DNA of 64,000 nucleotides from Chamaecrista fasciculata (lineage: Eukaryota; Streptophyta; Magnoliopsida; Fabales; Fabaceae): the NCBI GenBank assembly GCA_003254925.1, contig QANZ01037281.1:68150-132149 (forward strand). The letters are read 5' to 3'. A model generated the notes under the pieces. It saw only the letters and a program-made list of their open reading frames with translations, ran no database searches and was not told where the DNA came from. A program made the translations under genes and the position numbers. Position 1 is the stretch's first letter, and every line of letters starts with the position of its first letter. Below are positions 38,962 through 53,400 of this stretch, piece after piece.

Positions 38962-40108
38962 GAGTAAACTATCAAATTAATTCCAGGATTTTTGCTCGGT
39001 TACAGATAAGCCCCTGGATTTAGCTAATAGACGAATAAGTCCCCGAATTTATCGAACGTTACACAAATTGGCCCCTCTGTTAACCTGTCGTTCCAAAAAA
39101 CGTGAGGTGGCACGTTAAGTGCTGACGTACGTTAACTGCCACGTCAACACGGGTTAAACTAAAAAAAAAAAAAAAAGAAATGTCAGTTGGGTAAATGTCG
39201 CCACATCAGCATTATTACTAAAAAAAAAAATTCGTGTCTAGACAAATTGGTCCCTGGCTTCAATTTTTATCCTATTATTTTCAGTTCCCCCTATTTTTCA
39301 TCATCTTCATTCATTTTAGTCTCAAATCCTCAAAATAAAATTGTTAAGTGTCCCAACACTCTTCCAAACATTTCAATTTAGTCCTCAAAAGTATTAAAAA
39401 CCCTAAAACCTAAACCCCAAACTCTAAATCCCTTTATTTTCAATTCCCCTGCTTTTTCATCATCTTCATTCATTTTAGTCCCAAATCCTCAAAATAAAAT
39501 TGTAAAGTGTCCCAAAACTCTTCTAAACATTCTAGTTTTAAGACACTTTAAAATTTTATTTTGTGGATTTAGGACTAAAATGAATGAAGATGATGAAAAA
39601 TAGGGGGAATTGAAAATAAAGGGGTTTAGAGTTTGGGGTTTAGGGTTTAGGTTTTAGGTTTTAGGGTTTTTAATACTTTTGAGGACTAAATTGAAATTTT
39701 TGGAAGAGTTTTGAGACACTTAACAATTTTATTTTGAGGATTTGGGAGTAAAATGAATGAAGATGATGAAAAATAGGGGGAATTGAAAATAATGGGATAA
39801 AAATTGAAGCCAGGGACCAATTTGTCCAGACACGAATTTTTTTTTTAGTAATAATGCTGATATGGCGACATTTACCCAGTTGGCATTTCTTTTTCTTTTT
39901 TTTTTTAGTTTATCCCGTGCTGACATGGCAGTTAACGTGTCACGTCAGCACTTAACGTGCCACCTCACGTTTTTTGGAACGGCAGGTTAACAGAGAGACC
40001 AATTTGTGTAACGTTCGATAAATTCGGGGACTTATTCGTCTATTAGCTAAATTCAGGGGCTTATCTGTAACCGAACAAAAATCCGGAGACTGATTTGATA
40101 GTTTACTC
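38962..40108. mobile_element. 1.15-kb near-palindromic foldback element, 10-bp TSD
   Basis: Starts GAGTAAACTATCAAATTAA and ends TTGATAGTTTACTC. ATTTTATATA flanks it at 38952-38961 and 40109-40118. The two arms, roughly 550 bp each, are inverted copies of one another almost throughout, including GTTCCAAAAAACGTGAGGTG and the long CATCATCTTCATTC block. The left arm also repeats an internal unit of about 160 bp. Degenerate CCCTAAA/TTTAGGG clusters occur in both arms (about 39395-39430 and 39620-39675). No coding. TSD length and long TIRs fit a Mutator-like foldback element. A transcript would form a long hairpin. Confidence 0.85.
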
Positions 40109-40174
40109 ATTTTATATATATAGATCAAAACATTTTACAGGCTGTTTACCGATAACCTTCAACCTATATATATA

Positions 40175-40354
40175 TCTTATATTATATGGCTCCACCCCTT
40201 TCTGGTCGTCCATGTTTAAAACTATAGTCTATGAAATTAAAAATAAGAGAAAATTTACTATTTGGTCTCTATTTCTTTACTAAGTTAACAATTTAGTCCC
40301 TTATTTATTCTACATACATATTTGTGTGCCCGTTAGGGCACGCAAAGCCTCTAG
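40175..40354 (+). mobile_element. Helitron-type 3' end, second copy
   Basis: The hairpin GTGCCC-GTTA-GGGCAC (40326-40341) is followed after nine bases by the terminal CTAG (40351-40354) and a T. The 180 bp before it match 448-625 in reverse orientation. The 5' end is not recognised. Confidence 0.65.
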
Positions 40355-42832
40355 TGTATATATATATATATATATGAATTATTATGCTATAAAATTGTGA
40401 CACACAAAACCTTAGCCCTTAGGTAATGTAACAGAGAAAAGTCATGAAAGGAGATTTTTGAGCTGACAAACCATCACATTCCACTATAGCTAATTAAGTG
40501 AGTGATGTTTAATTGCTAAAGTAAACAAATGGAAGTAGCATTTAGCGTTTCAATCCAACGTATCTTAAGATCTTTTCTGCTAATTTGGCTGTCACTCACT
40601 GGTGGCCCGGTCACGTCTACAAAACGACAGTGACGGGGAACGTCGTTTTGTGAATTCAGTGGGGCCCAGTGGCCCAAAAGGATTGCATCTGCCACGTCAC
40701 TATGGATCTGTATTGCTCAAAACATGCGATCCAAGTCTATCATGCCCAATCAATTGGTTTCCAACTTTGCCCGTGTATATATACATTCATTCCAATTGTA
40801 TAATGCCACGTGTACTCAACTAAGTTTTCTTCTTTTCTAAAAGGTACATTGATAGGAGTTGTGTTCCACACTTCTTCCACTAGACAAATAAGCATGATAA
40901 TCCCTTGGATTTTTGTCAAATAATCAATCACTTCATTCCTCAATCTTTATCAAATAATAAAGTAGGCATGTTTGTTTAGTGGTTTGATTTGATTTTGAAA
41001 TTTTTTTTAATTGAATTGTTTAGATTAATTTGAAATAGTTCTTAATTGAGTGGTTAAGAATATTTTGTTTAACTAAATCAAAAAATTAATGAATTTGGAC
41101 ATTTTGGTTTGAACGATTTAATTTTTTTTTATTAACTAATGATAAAATTAGAAGGAAAAAAAATAATATTTAGGAGTAATGAATCAAAATTAAAAATTGA
41201 AAAGAAAAATGACAATTAAAATTAAAAGTTTGAAGCAAGAAGATATTAAAGAATGAAAATGATAATTAGACATCGAATAAAATGAGAAATTTTTGTAAGA
41301 TAATAAGATATCATAATAAAAAAAATATATCCGATTGCATGATATTTTAGAAGGAAAATAATAATTTTTGTGTTAAATGTAATTACATATAACAAATAAA
41401 AATAAAATAATATATTACAAAATGTTAGTAATTGAACCAAATCAATTAATTTTGAATTTTGATACATTTTTAACTAAACCAAGTCGCTTATCATTCGATT
41501 TAGTTTAATTATAACTTCAACTTTGTTTAGTTTGATTTGATTAAATTAATTTAGTTCCATTTCGACCACTCTTAAAATTAAAATAAAAAACACCCATAGA
41601 ATGAATATTAACTTTTAAGTGAAAACACCATCTGATCACAACATATTTATTAGCTTTTTTTTATACAAATTACTACTTTATGAGAATATAAATAGATAGG
41701 ACAAAAATTTGGATTTTCGTATTTTAAAATTTTTTTATAAGGCGAACATTGTACGAATTATTTTTATGCATTTTAATCTAATATTATATAAATAATTTTC
41801 TGCCCACAAATTCTACTAGAGATTTTTGTAAACTCTTGTCCGTTAATTCTGCATTTCTGCGGAAGGCCCAAATGCGTTGAATGAGGAGGGACACGTAAAC
41901 CCAATGTTGTTCAAATGTGTTAGTGCGATTTGGAAATATCAAATATCTATGTGAATCCTAAATGGTCATATACAGGACCCATATAATCACGACGGAAAAT
42001 GCAAGAAATTTTGTAACCTACTTATTTTATTTAATTTCTTTCTTGAATTTGCTACCAATTTATCTATGATGATATTTAGATTAATTAATGAAAAAGAATA
42101 ATTTCTAAGTTGGTTTATTTGATTTTTTCTCAAGGTGATATTGATATGCACCACAAAATAAACGAACAAAATCAGTCAAGAAATCAAACTATAATTAAAT
42201 CTATTCTCTATGATATAATAAGGAGAAGCAAACCTCAAATCATGCCACATGGCTCCTGCGTGGCATGGGAGTCACTTACTAATTTGACATGGCTCATGAC
42301 ATGACATAATTTTATCCACTAAATGATTGCCATATGTACACTTGGATTAATTTAGTCAACTGTACTTTTTCACAATTATTGCAACACAATATCAAATTTA
42401 ATGTGATTGACTGTGTTATCCATTCATAATTGTCAATTTAATCTGATCTTAGGCTTCCTCTATTCATGATTGGCAATCACATTCAATTCAATGTGTTAAT
42501 TTTAGCTATCAAATAAATAATCAAATTGTGTTTTGTTATTATTTTAGGTTTAATTGAAAAATCAATTTAATTTGGCAAACAAGTATGGTAAATTCGAACT
42601 CATATCAATTAGTACATTAATAGTAATATCAATCATTCCTTAAATGTAATAGTTGACTATCAATCAGTTTATAGCAATTGAATGATATAAATCTATATCA
42701 TTAATGTGATATTCGATTGTTGTCCAGTAGCATTGTTCTCTATATATTTGCCAACATTATTTTTAGTCGAGACGTGCCTACACGAAGTTAGATTGGTTTT
42801 CGCATTTCGTCAGAATAGTCGTGAAGATATTG
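40355..42832. other. Gene-free region
   Basis: The first 450 bp are GC-richer (for example GTGGGGCCCAGTGGCCC near 40660) and could be an old promoter or gene remnant. The rest is AT-rich, with no convincing frame or bounded repeat. Confidence 0.35.
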
Positions 42833-42956
42833 ATGGAGAAGCAATTCGAGTCTATTAGAAACATTGGTCCACTCGGTCCTACAAGTAAGAGTTTATGGAG
42901 AAGCAATTTGAGTTTATTAGAAACATTGGTCCACTCAGTCCCACAAGTAAGAGTTT
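42833..42956 (+). repeat. Two-copy 62-bp direct repeat
   Basis: Units 42833-42894 and 42895-42956 differ at a few positions. They contain ATTAGAAACATTGGTCCACT. The downstream stretch to about 43260 has short exon-like pieces ending in GATGTATGTTTAT, possibly a decayed transposon gene; no family is recognised. Confidence 0.7.
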
Positions 42957-45900
42957 GATAAATTCCTGGACGGTAAATAAGACATATTCTTAAATTTTCA
43001 TTATCATAAATGTCAATTTATGATCAACCAAGTATATGTGGTTTCCATGTAGGATATGAACAATTCTGCCAGTGGACAATTGAGCGAAAGAGTTCTTGAT
43101 GTATGTTTATATACATATATTTATTTACTATTTAATCCTTTATCGTTTTCATAATTTATTTTATATTTTCTTGGTTGCACTTTACATGTGTTGTTTCTAA
43201 AGGATAATAGCAATTTTGTTAATGAGTTGTCGAGCAATGAGGTTGCTGATGTATGTTTATTTTGTATTTATTGTGTTCTGAATTACAATAAATAAATATC
43301 GTATACAAAAAAAAGAGAGACATTAGTATACAATTCAAAATATAACTCATGTTATGATTTCAAAATTAACTAGATTAATATATCTACAAATAGTTATTAT
43401 CATTTCAACTCGATTATTTTATTTAATATAATAATTATTTAATTTATATTTCATCTATTAAAATTAATTATAAATATAAAAAAATAAAATTATATTTTCT
43501 AATTATTTGTACGGAATATATATAACATCTATTTTTCTATATTTTAAACTAAACTAGATTTTAATACAAATTCCAAAATTATCATGATAAAAAAAATGGT
43601 AGTGATATTCTTATATTTTTTAATTAAAGTTAAATTTTACAAAATAATAGGAAAATTAAAATAAAGAAAAAATTTATTTGTTTAAATTTTAAAATAATAC
43701 ATATTATTTATAAAATCGATTTCTTTTGTATTTGAATTTCTAATAGTTAGATCATTGAAATAATTCTGATTTATAATTTATTGCCTTATGCGTTATCTTC
43801 TGAACTCTGAATGTGCAGGATCATGATGGGTATTTAAATTTCAAAATATTGAAGCTTGATTGGAAGAGTTTTGATTTCCGAATTATTATTGTTGCAATTA
43901 GTGGCACATAACATGGTTTCTTTTAAATGTAATTTCATTTACAAGAATTTAATGTAGAAAAGTTTTTTAAATTTCAAATTCATTGAGCACAATGGTTTGT
44001 TTCAGATCACATGCGTGATTAATTATTTGCAATTACCTTGCTATATTCATCCAAAATTATCACCAACCATGTATAATTATAAAGGGCAGATTCTACATTG
44101 AATGCATACCAAGATATATAAGCCAACTCACTGATTGGTAAAAAAATCAATTAGAACAACTACAATGTAGATTGAAATTTTGAACAAATAATACTATACC
44201 AATCGGTTGAGAAGCAAAAGTGAACGCGATTGCACGAAACGTCAATGTCTGACATGACAAAAAATGGAAGCCTAGGTAATTCTTTTATGATGTCATATGA
44301 GTAAGCAATAAATTAATAATGCTGAATTAATTCTGAAATTGGTCAAACTATTTGAGTACAAAAGTTGGAGTTGGTTCTCAAAAGTTGAATACTTATGCAA
44401 TATATAAGTGCTACACACAAAGACTATATCTTTTTTTTAAAAGCCTAATTAATAATCAATATAGTTTCTTTTTGTTAAAAAAAACAAAAGTACTACGCAG
44501 AAAAATATGTAATTAAGGTAGAAATAAATCTTCTATCAAATTAGATATGAAATTACAAGATATTCATCAAATTTAAATACCACATACTATGATTTAATGT
44601 AGAATTTGTGTATCACACAAAAAAAAAAGGTGTAACATTTATGTATATACCAATTACTGTTATAAAAGTTATGAAAAAAAATCCTAAATTGGTTAATGAT
44701 CAAAAGATGACCGTTACATACACAAACAATTATTGTTTTTAATTAAAAAAATCAATATCTTCTAGATTTAAACATCAAATGCAAAAACTGGAAGAAAACA
44801 CATTTTGGATAACAAAATAGAATAAATGTAAAATTTTCTTTTTAGCCATTGAATAAATGTAAAAGTTTAATAATTAAAATAGAACAAAAAATAATTTTAA
44901 AAATTAAATTATAAAGACCAAAGTATTAGTTTAACATTTTTTTAACGTAGAGCACATTCTATATTTATATGTATGGATTTTAAAAAATCTTTTTTATTTA
45001 ATTAGCAAGATACATAATCATAACTACCCTATATTTAAATTGTCATACTTTTTATTTTAATATTTTTCAAAATTACATTATAAAAAATTCAAAGGTAAAA
45101 AGCGTAAACAAAGTTATTATAGGTATATTTTAACACTCATCTAATAAAAGAGTAGTAAATATATGAATTATGAAGGCAAAAATGATTTTATGACAATTCT
45201 AATAAATGTAAAAACACATATTAAAAAGCATGCAAATTAATTTTAATAAATGTCATATCAAAATAATTGCAAAAATTACCAAAAAAAAGTAATTACAAAA
45301 AATATTGGACCATATATTATAGTATTATTACAAATTGAACTCACATATGATAATGTAAATATTAGATTTTCTTACAAATTAAATAACATTGATTATGATT
45401 TGTTGCTACATTGAAAATGCATAATTTTTTAATAACAAAAACAATCAATATGAACGATCAATTTATTATAATGATATTTATGGTATCTAAAAATGACATT
45501 AATTTATATTAATTTTCAATATAATTATTATTTTACAATATATTTATGTCTAATTATGATATTTAAAACTTTCAAATTTATCAAATTTGATTTCCATAAA
45601 ATTTGTTCGAAATTTAAAATTCAAATTTAATCATAATCATTGTTCAATCATATTTATTAGGTAAAAATCATCTCACCTCTATATTATAAACACATAGGCA
45701 TGCCTACATACCACATTTATTTTATTTTAAGGAATCTTATTTTAAGTTAAGTTTAGTTTGATTAAATTTTTAGGGTGTCCATAAAACGTATCTTATGAAC
45801 AATTTGATAAGTTTTATCTTATTAAATTGGAAATTTTTGAATTTCTAAATTACCTATTTAGCTATAAAATTTATCTTTTTTATTGGTCAAAGGTTAACAT

Positions 45901-46720
45901 TATATAAATATGCTAAAGTTACTAAAATTATATATATATATATATGGTATTACTAGAATTATTTGATTAATCAAATATTTAATAAATTTTATAAATTTAT
46001 AACTAACATGTTTAATCAATTATATATCCAACAGATGAAAACAAAATATATTATTTAAAAAACAAAATATATGAAAGATCGCTAATGGAAGCATTGAGCT
46101 TCGACAAATGAAAACTTGGTTACAAAGAAAGGCCATAAGGTTCACTTTTTCCAAAAAAATGATAAAACAAATTATTTGGTCATTGAATTTATACTAAGTC
46201 AATTAATCAATTCATGAATAATCAAAATATACTACTCAGTCACTGAATTATTGCAATTGTCAACGATTTGGTCTTTGGGTCAAATTTAGGGACCAAAAAG
46301 TACAAAGTCAATATAAATTCAGACATCAAATAGTATAAATTTAGTACAAATTCATAAACCAAAAAATATAAAGTTAGTCCAAGTTCATGGATCAAATAGT
46401 ATTAATTTAGTACAAATTCAAGGACTAAAAAAACTTAAATCTTAACACAGATTGAAAAACATGATGTAGTCTGTCGTTAATTTGTTGAGAGAAGTTAGTC
46501 AAAAGGATAAAATTGACCAAAATATAAAACATTGGGGACGAAATTGACCGTAAAAAAGGATTAGAGACGAAATTGACAATTAGTGTAAAGTTTTGGGACG
46601 AAATTAGTACTTTTGCCAAAGTTTTTATCACCATTAATATTTCATATGATAAATTTTGAACTCAAAATTCATATCAAACAAATTTCTAATTCAAAATATA
46701 TTTTATTCGAACACTTTCTA
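42957..46720. other. Extremely AT-rich gene-free region
   Basis: Over three kilobases are mostly A and T with no gene. At about 46160-46640 the phrase GGTCATTGAATTT and related units repeat, as in decayed foldback elements. Nothing else is supported. Confidence 0.5.
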
Positions 46721-47925
46721 GGGTAAATTACAGAAAATGTACCTCGTGGTATAGCCAAATCTCACATTGTTGTTGTGTGGTTTTTCATGTCTCACTTTGA
46801 GTACCTGAGCTTCTCGCCGTTAAGTAGTTATGGTACCCGGTGAGGTTTTGTTCCTTCAATTTTAATGAAAAATGCTGATGTGGCACATCTTAGTTGTGGT
46901 TTCCAATGTATCAGAGTCGTTGGTTTCTATTGCATATTAGCCGTTGATTTCTCTTGCATCTTAGCCATCGATTTCCACTAGGGTTAAAATCTCATTTTTG
47001 CTCCTCAAATTATGGGGTAAGTTTTATTTTAATTATAAAAACTATTTTTAGTTTCATTTTTGTCCTCAGACTTTCACATTTGTTCCGTCTTGGTCTCTGA
47101 CATGTGTTTTTATTATAATTTCATCATTATTCTTAGTCATAAATTAAACATAAAACTCAACCACCAATTTATCTCCAATTTGTGATTAAGAATGAAAAGT
47201 TTTCTTTATCTCTTTATCAACTAACTTATTGTTACATATATGGGTAGGGGTAGTGAACAAAACACGGTCCAGTCGGGGCACTTCGGGCGGGGTCCCGAGT
47301 CTAGCACTTCTAAACGGGGCTCGACCGGAGGTATAGTCATTTTTTTATTATATATAAATATAATATAAAGTTAATTTCAAGTTAATTAATATTTTTTAAT
47401 AAATAAATCAAATTAAAATATTTTTATTAATATAAACATCAATATATACAAGTTAAAAAATACATAAGATAAATAAATGAGATAAAAAAAAACATGATTT
47501 TTTAAAAATAAAGTGGCCCAATTTGGCCTGGCTCGGCCCAAGTCTAATTGGGTCGAGTCTCGAGTCAGGCCAAAGTCTGGCTTATGATCATCTCAATATT
47601 TAGTGAAAAATAACGACATAAACCACATGAAATCATATTTTTCGGACCAAAAACTGAACAAATGTGAAAGTTTGAGGAAGAACAAAAAATAGTTTTATAA
47701 CCAAAATGAAACTTATCCGATAGTTTTTGAAAACAAAAATTGATTTTTTATTGAGTCACGTAAGCGCCACACTAGCATTTTTCGTTAAAAGTGGCAGAGG
47801 AAAACCATAAGTACCTTAACTGCCTAACAGTGATAAGCTTAGGTGCCTAAAGTGATACCTGAAAAACCACACAACAGTAATATGAGATTTGGCCATACCA
47901 CGGGTACCTTTTTTGTAATTTACCC
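46721..47925. mobile_element. 1.2-kb GGGTAAATTAC-family element with nested insertions
   Basis: Starts GGGTAAATTACA and ends TGTAATTTACCC. CACTTTCTA (46712-46720) and CACTTTTTA (47926-47934) are a 9-bp TSD with one change. The outer arms, about 200 bp, mirror each other. Inside is a second inverted repeat (arms near 46985-47100 and 47640-47750) and within that a GC-richer segment (about 47245-47595) with TCGGGGCACTTCGGGCGGG, likely a third element. Confidence 0.75.
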
Positions 47926-47934
47926 CACTTTTTA

Positions 47935-49031
47935 ATTGTAATTTCAATAATAATCTTCACAAATTAATTTAAATTTGACATAAATTATTGTTTATTATTT
48001 ATTTTAGATTATCTATAATCATGGTTTATAAGATTTACATTCATAATCCTTTTGATATGGTCTTGATTTTTTGGTGGAAATATCACATTGGTTGAGAGAT
48101 TTTTGTTTGGTCAACCATTGATGGAAAATGATTAAATTTGATGATTGAACAAATTATGAGGGACCAACTTGGGAAGAAAAATCTAAGAGGGACCAAATTG
48201 TCAAGAAATAAATATTTAGGTCATTTCTAATCACCAAATTTCGTTAAAATGTTAGTTTGAAATATTTAGAACAATAATTTCTCAAACCAATTTCAAAGTC
48301 ATGTCTTCTCTTTTTTCTCTTATGTTTGTTTAATGACAATTTACAAGTTAGAGATGAAGCTAGGTGGTTTCATGCAAAAAGTAAATATGCATACAAGAAA
48401 ATACATATTTTCTAAGTTATAATTTTGAACATTTCAATCATGTGATCTAACGGTTGCGAAATGATTTCATTTATGCTAATTGAAGGCATTATATCGATGC
48501 TATCAATAATATATATATTATTTAAAAGGCATTATTGAACTATTTATAGAGAAAAAATATTATTTGGTTGATGAATTTACATCAAGTAGACCAATTAGTC
48601 CCTGATCAATAATCAAAATAAACATCTCAGTCCCTGAATTATTGTAGTTACGTTGTATACGAGTTGGCTACACTAGGTTAAATTTAAGGACCAAATAGTA
48701 CAAATTTAGAACAAATTGAAAGACTAACTATTCTATATATTTTATTTTAATAACAAACAAGCAACAATACTAATTTATTATTAACTAATAATCAATTAAA
48801 ATCTAAAAAAATAAATCATAAGATAATTAACTAATTATTCTATATATTTTATTTTAATAAAAAACAAGCAACAATACTAATTCATTATTAACTAATTATC
48901 AATTTAACATACTATAATATTTTAATGTACATAATAGTTCATAGAATAATACTCTAAAAATATTCATAGAACAATGTACTAAAAAAAAAATCATAGAACA
49001 TCACCCGTGCATCGCACGGGTCCAAACCTAG
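47935..49031 (+). mobile_element. AT-rich segment ending in a Helitron 3' terminus
   Basis: The 7-bp stem hairpin CCCGTGC-ATC-GCACGGG (49004-49020) lies seven bases before the terminal CTAG (49028-49031) and a T: a clear Helitron end. The upstream 64-68-bp unit TATATATTTTATTTTAATAA occurs twice (about 48729 and 48837). The 5' start was not found, so the left limit is nominal. Confidence 0.6.
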
Positions 49032-50438
49032 TCATATCTAAAGGGGAGACGCTCATTGTGAGTTAGTAATTTTGCTAATCAATAAAATATCAATTTAATT
49101 GAAATTAATTTTATATTTTATTTTTTTAATATGAAAGTACTAAAAAACTATTATACATAGATATTTTATATGGTTTATATAATAGAAAATAATATTTAAT
49201 AATAGAAAATATAAATATATATATAAGAAAAAAGTGTATTTCGAGTCAAATCAAGTCCAAATTAAAGAGCTATAAGCCGGCCCTAAAACTTCTCCTTCGT
49301 GAGAGAAAACCCTCTCTGCCTTGAGAGTTTTTCTGAGTGAAACTCTAAGACAACGGTGGTGGTCCTCCCTCTGGTTATAGAGTTTTGTGACGACAGCGTT
49401 CTGGATATGGGCTCCCATGATAGTGTTTTGTGGCGACGAAGGGCTCCCATGATAGCGTTCTGTGGCGACGAATCTGGATTAGGTTTTCCACGACAGCTTC
49501 TGGCTTCCACAGCGGCTTCTTAGTTTGGTCCTGATTTTTAGGTGCTCAACCATTGAGGTTGCTTGCTGTCCTGTTTGGAAGGGTTTATCCCTTTATAACT
49601 TTATCTATGTTTCCTGTTTTTTATATGGTTGTAACTTTAGAGGGATTTTGATGATGACCTCCTTACATCCTTCTCTAGCATCCCAACTCTAAGAGTTGAG
49701 AGAATTCCTTGATCTATGCCAAAGTTCATTTGCATGTGATTTCCAACAATTATTTGCCTTCGATATAGGCACCAATACAAGGCCAAAAAACAAAATATAT
49801 ATATAGGCACCAATTCCAATTCTGATATGTGATTTCCATATGTGAAACAAGATTGTTGAAATGATGACATCTGTTGAGAATTTCTGCCCCTGGAAGTAAT
49901 TTTTATGCTTATTTATGGTAGTAGAAAGATTGCTTCTACAATGTTTATCCTTGATGGCAACAAGATCTTCAACTTTACTATAAGCCTTCGCAATGATAAT
50001 TTTTGGGCTCAATTGGGCATTCTCGGACACCTTTTTGTTTTTAAATGTGTAAATAATACATGCTAAAATCACAGAGTAGTGGACAAAAGAGGTGTATTCC
50101 TAAGAGGAATTTGTCTCACTTATTGCCTAAATCATTGACATTAAAACATATATATAATTGTCAAATTAAAAAATGAAGAGAAAATACTCTGAATAAAAAA
50201 ATTGAATCTCATTGCAATAGACACTGGAAACCGGTACAAATTTAACCAATTTTTTTTCCTAAAAAATGGCTCTTCATAGAAACATTTCCTACTAGAAAAG
50301 CAGAAAACTTAAACAACCAATCGGAAGACGCTTTGGGTTTTCTGTTATAACAAGATTTCAAACGCACTTCATTCACGCACTTCTATATGTACAGCTTCAT
50401 CATCATCATCTCCGTTTGTTCAAAATCCCTCTCTCAAT
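49032..50438. other. Spacer downstream of the NPH3-family gene
   Basis: A GC-richer piece at 49270-49520 repeats CCATGATAGCGTTCTGTGGC-like units and may be a gene fragment. No intact gene is seen. Confidence 0.35.
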
Positions 50439-53400
50439 TCAAATTGCCGCAGAATTGGACACTCGAAAAGCACTCTTGAATCCACTAATAAGCCTCTGAC
50501 GAAAAGATTTCGCAATTTTTGGAGTATCCACTTGGCTATTCTCCACATCGGAATCGAACCGAAAATTCAACGACGAAACAGATCCTCTCTCTCCTCTTTC
50601 AATCATCCTATTATCACCACTCGCACTCGCCGGCGCGTAATGAAAACTCGCCGGACGCTCGGCGTCCAACAACGCCTTCCGAACCGGCACCGCCGGTTCA
50701 GCACGAGTACTACTCTCAAGCAAGAGCTTCTTCATGCCTCGAAGCTCTTTCTCGAGGCTCTGGATTCGAGAGCTAGTGGAATCCATGGCCACCCGGAGCT
50801 GCGCGGAGTGGCGGAGAGCGGCGTCGCGGCGGAGGAAATCGCCGAGCGTGGTGGAGTAATTGGAGTTCCGATCGTCGGCGCCGGCGATGACTTCGGAACG
50901 ACGCCGTTGCCTCCTGTGGATTTGATTTTGATTACGAGAAGCTGTGGCTGTGGCGGCGGAGACGATGGAATTGCGAGTGTTGAGCTGTTCTACGAGCATC
51001 GCTTTGATGATGAATCTCAATGGCATTCTTGGATTTTGAACGCATTCAATCAGTGTCTCCGGTGACAGTTTCGTGCAGTCTATGCAATTGCTTATGTGAC
51101 TTCTCTCTTCCTCTGAAAGCTTCCCGATGAGGTTGTTTTCCTTCGCAAATGCAAAATTGTAAATCAAAGTAGTAAATGAATTAGTAAAAATTTAAAACAA
51201 GAAAATTAGTGAGAAAAGTGAAAACGGCCTCGTTCTAAAACATGCTCAAGTTTGATTTGATTCTTAAATATTTACAAAAGACTTTCAAGTTTCAATGTCT
51301 CACATTCACGAGTATATTAAAAAATAGCTAAAACACACTATGATCTGTATAGTTCAAAATTTAAGGAAATGTTAGTGGCCTTGTCATTGAGCTTTCTTGG
51401 TACTGTAAAAATTAAAGTCTATGAATGCAACCACATAACAGCACTAATAATTTTAAGGTGTAGATTAGTACTAATCATAAGCATTAATTTTGGATTAATC
51501 TTTATATATATTTAGTTATCTATCTCTATTGAAGCACAAACACGATTTAATTAGATCTCATATTTCACTTACAAGTTATAAGTGTTGATATGAAATGGTA
51601 GACCAACCTCCACTACCTTTAGGTTGGTTTGGCCCCTTTTATCCTAAGATATATGGTCTAAGTCCAAATAGAATTATCAAAATGCCTCACAAGGAGTCCT
51701 ATATAAACCCATTTTAAGTATATTCTAATCCTAATCTCTTTGACTTCACTTATGGCACACTAATTTGGACGTCAAAGTTTCATCCTGGGGCCTCCCCATG
51801 AATGACTAACTCTTAAACTCATGAATGACTAACTCTTAAAGGTGTGGGACGTAGAACAGGGCGAACAGGGCAAAAGACCTAAGATGACTTATCAGGTATA
51901 ATAGAATTATTATTTGATAAATCAGACTGACTTTATAGCCTATTCCAAAAAAACAAAAGACCTAACCTACCAAACAAACTTAACTATCAATGAACTTATC
52001 AAATTGATAATAAAATATCAATTAGTATCTCTAATGAATTTGAGCTCAATCATTAGTACAACTTAGATTCTTCTCACTAATCAAAATCTATCATATATAT
52101 AATTCATATAATATGAATATATAATGGTCACTAAAATAAATCACTATCACCTAAATTAGAAGTGACTGTACGATGATTGATGAATTTGCATATATCATTA
52201 CCAAATTAAAACTAGCAGGCAGAAAGTAAAAACATACTTATCTCTAATAAAACATACAACTCTACGGTCTTAAAATCGCTGTTATGGCTAGTCTATAAAT
52301 AGAGTATAACAGCAAATAATATATTTAATATAGTGATAGTGATGAAAAACAAATTAAAGAAAAAAATTTAAGTAAATATACAAATTAGACACGTGGCGTA
52401 CCTTAAGATAAAGATCAACAATCTTATATAACACGTCGTGGTTCCTTAATCGTCTGTTCATAGACTCAGCCACCACCAAAAAATCTTGAGGACGCATCGC
52501 CGCAACGTCTTCTAAACCTGAAACGACGTCGTCCATGAAGTGCCCTTCTTCTTCGTCTCCTACACCCATCGCTTCAATACATCTGCTAACCAAAAACGAC
52601 GTCGTTTCGGCCTCGGGAAGCAGAGGGAGACACGAACGGAGAATTAACGACGCGTACTCTTGACTAACGGCGATAACTTCACGGAAATACTCCTCCGTTA
52701 CGGCTCTCAGATTCTCTTGTTGTTCTAATTCAAACCCTTTGCTTTCCGTCATCCCCAGTAACTCCGTCGCCGTTCTAAGCGCCGCCACATTAGACGGCGT
52801 TATCTGGACGTTTCTGCCGTAACAGAAATCAGCTATGAAGGAGAAGGTGTCGGCCGTTATGTTTAGCGGCGGAGAGAGAGTGAATTCCGAAACATCCGTT
52901 AGACGCCGTTTAAGATATGAGCTTCGTGATGTTAGACGCTCCTAGAAAAGCCAAAAGACAAAGACAACAGTGAACAATCAGTGTTAGCTATATATATGAA
53001 CATCACCAAAAAAAAAAGCTAAGCTCACATTTTTATGCACATTAAAGGGATATATATGATTATGAATGATGTCCCCTCCGTGTTTATCTCTTTATTCCTT
53101 TTAAAAGCCTTTTAATATTCGCACAAAGGGAAAACTTTGCAGAAATTCCACAAATTAGTTAGATTGTTGAAGAGAAAGCTAGCTAGGTCTACTAAAAATG
53201 CCAGAATTTTGAGGTGAAATTCCATTTTTACTACATGCAAAAATTTCACTATAGGGTTAGGTAGATTCATTATATACGACCTATTGTTTTGTCTAGCAGT
53301 AGGCCATGGCAAGACCCATTTAAAAGAGATCCCACATATAGTACAATGCTTAATCATGTCAAATCTATCTGATATTGCCAGACTTTCAAACAGTTTACAA

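Noticed and set aside
39395..39675. Interstitial telomere array
   Set aside because: Only a few degenerate TTTAGGG units occur, and they lie inside the arms of a foldback element.
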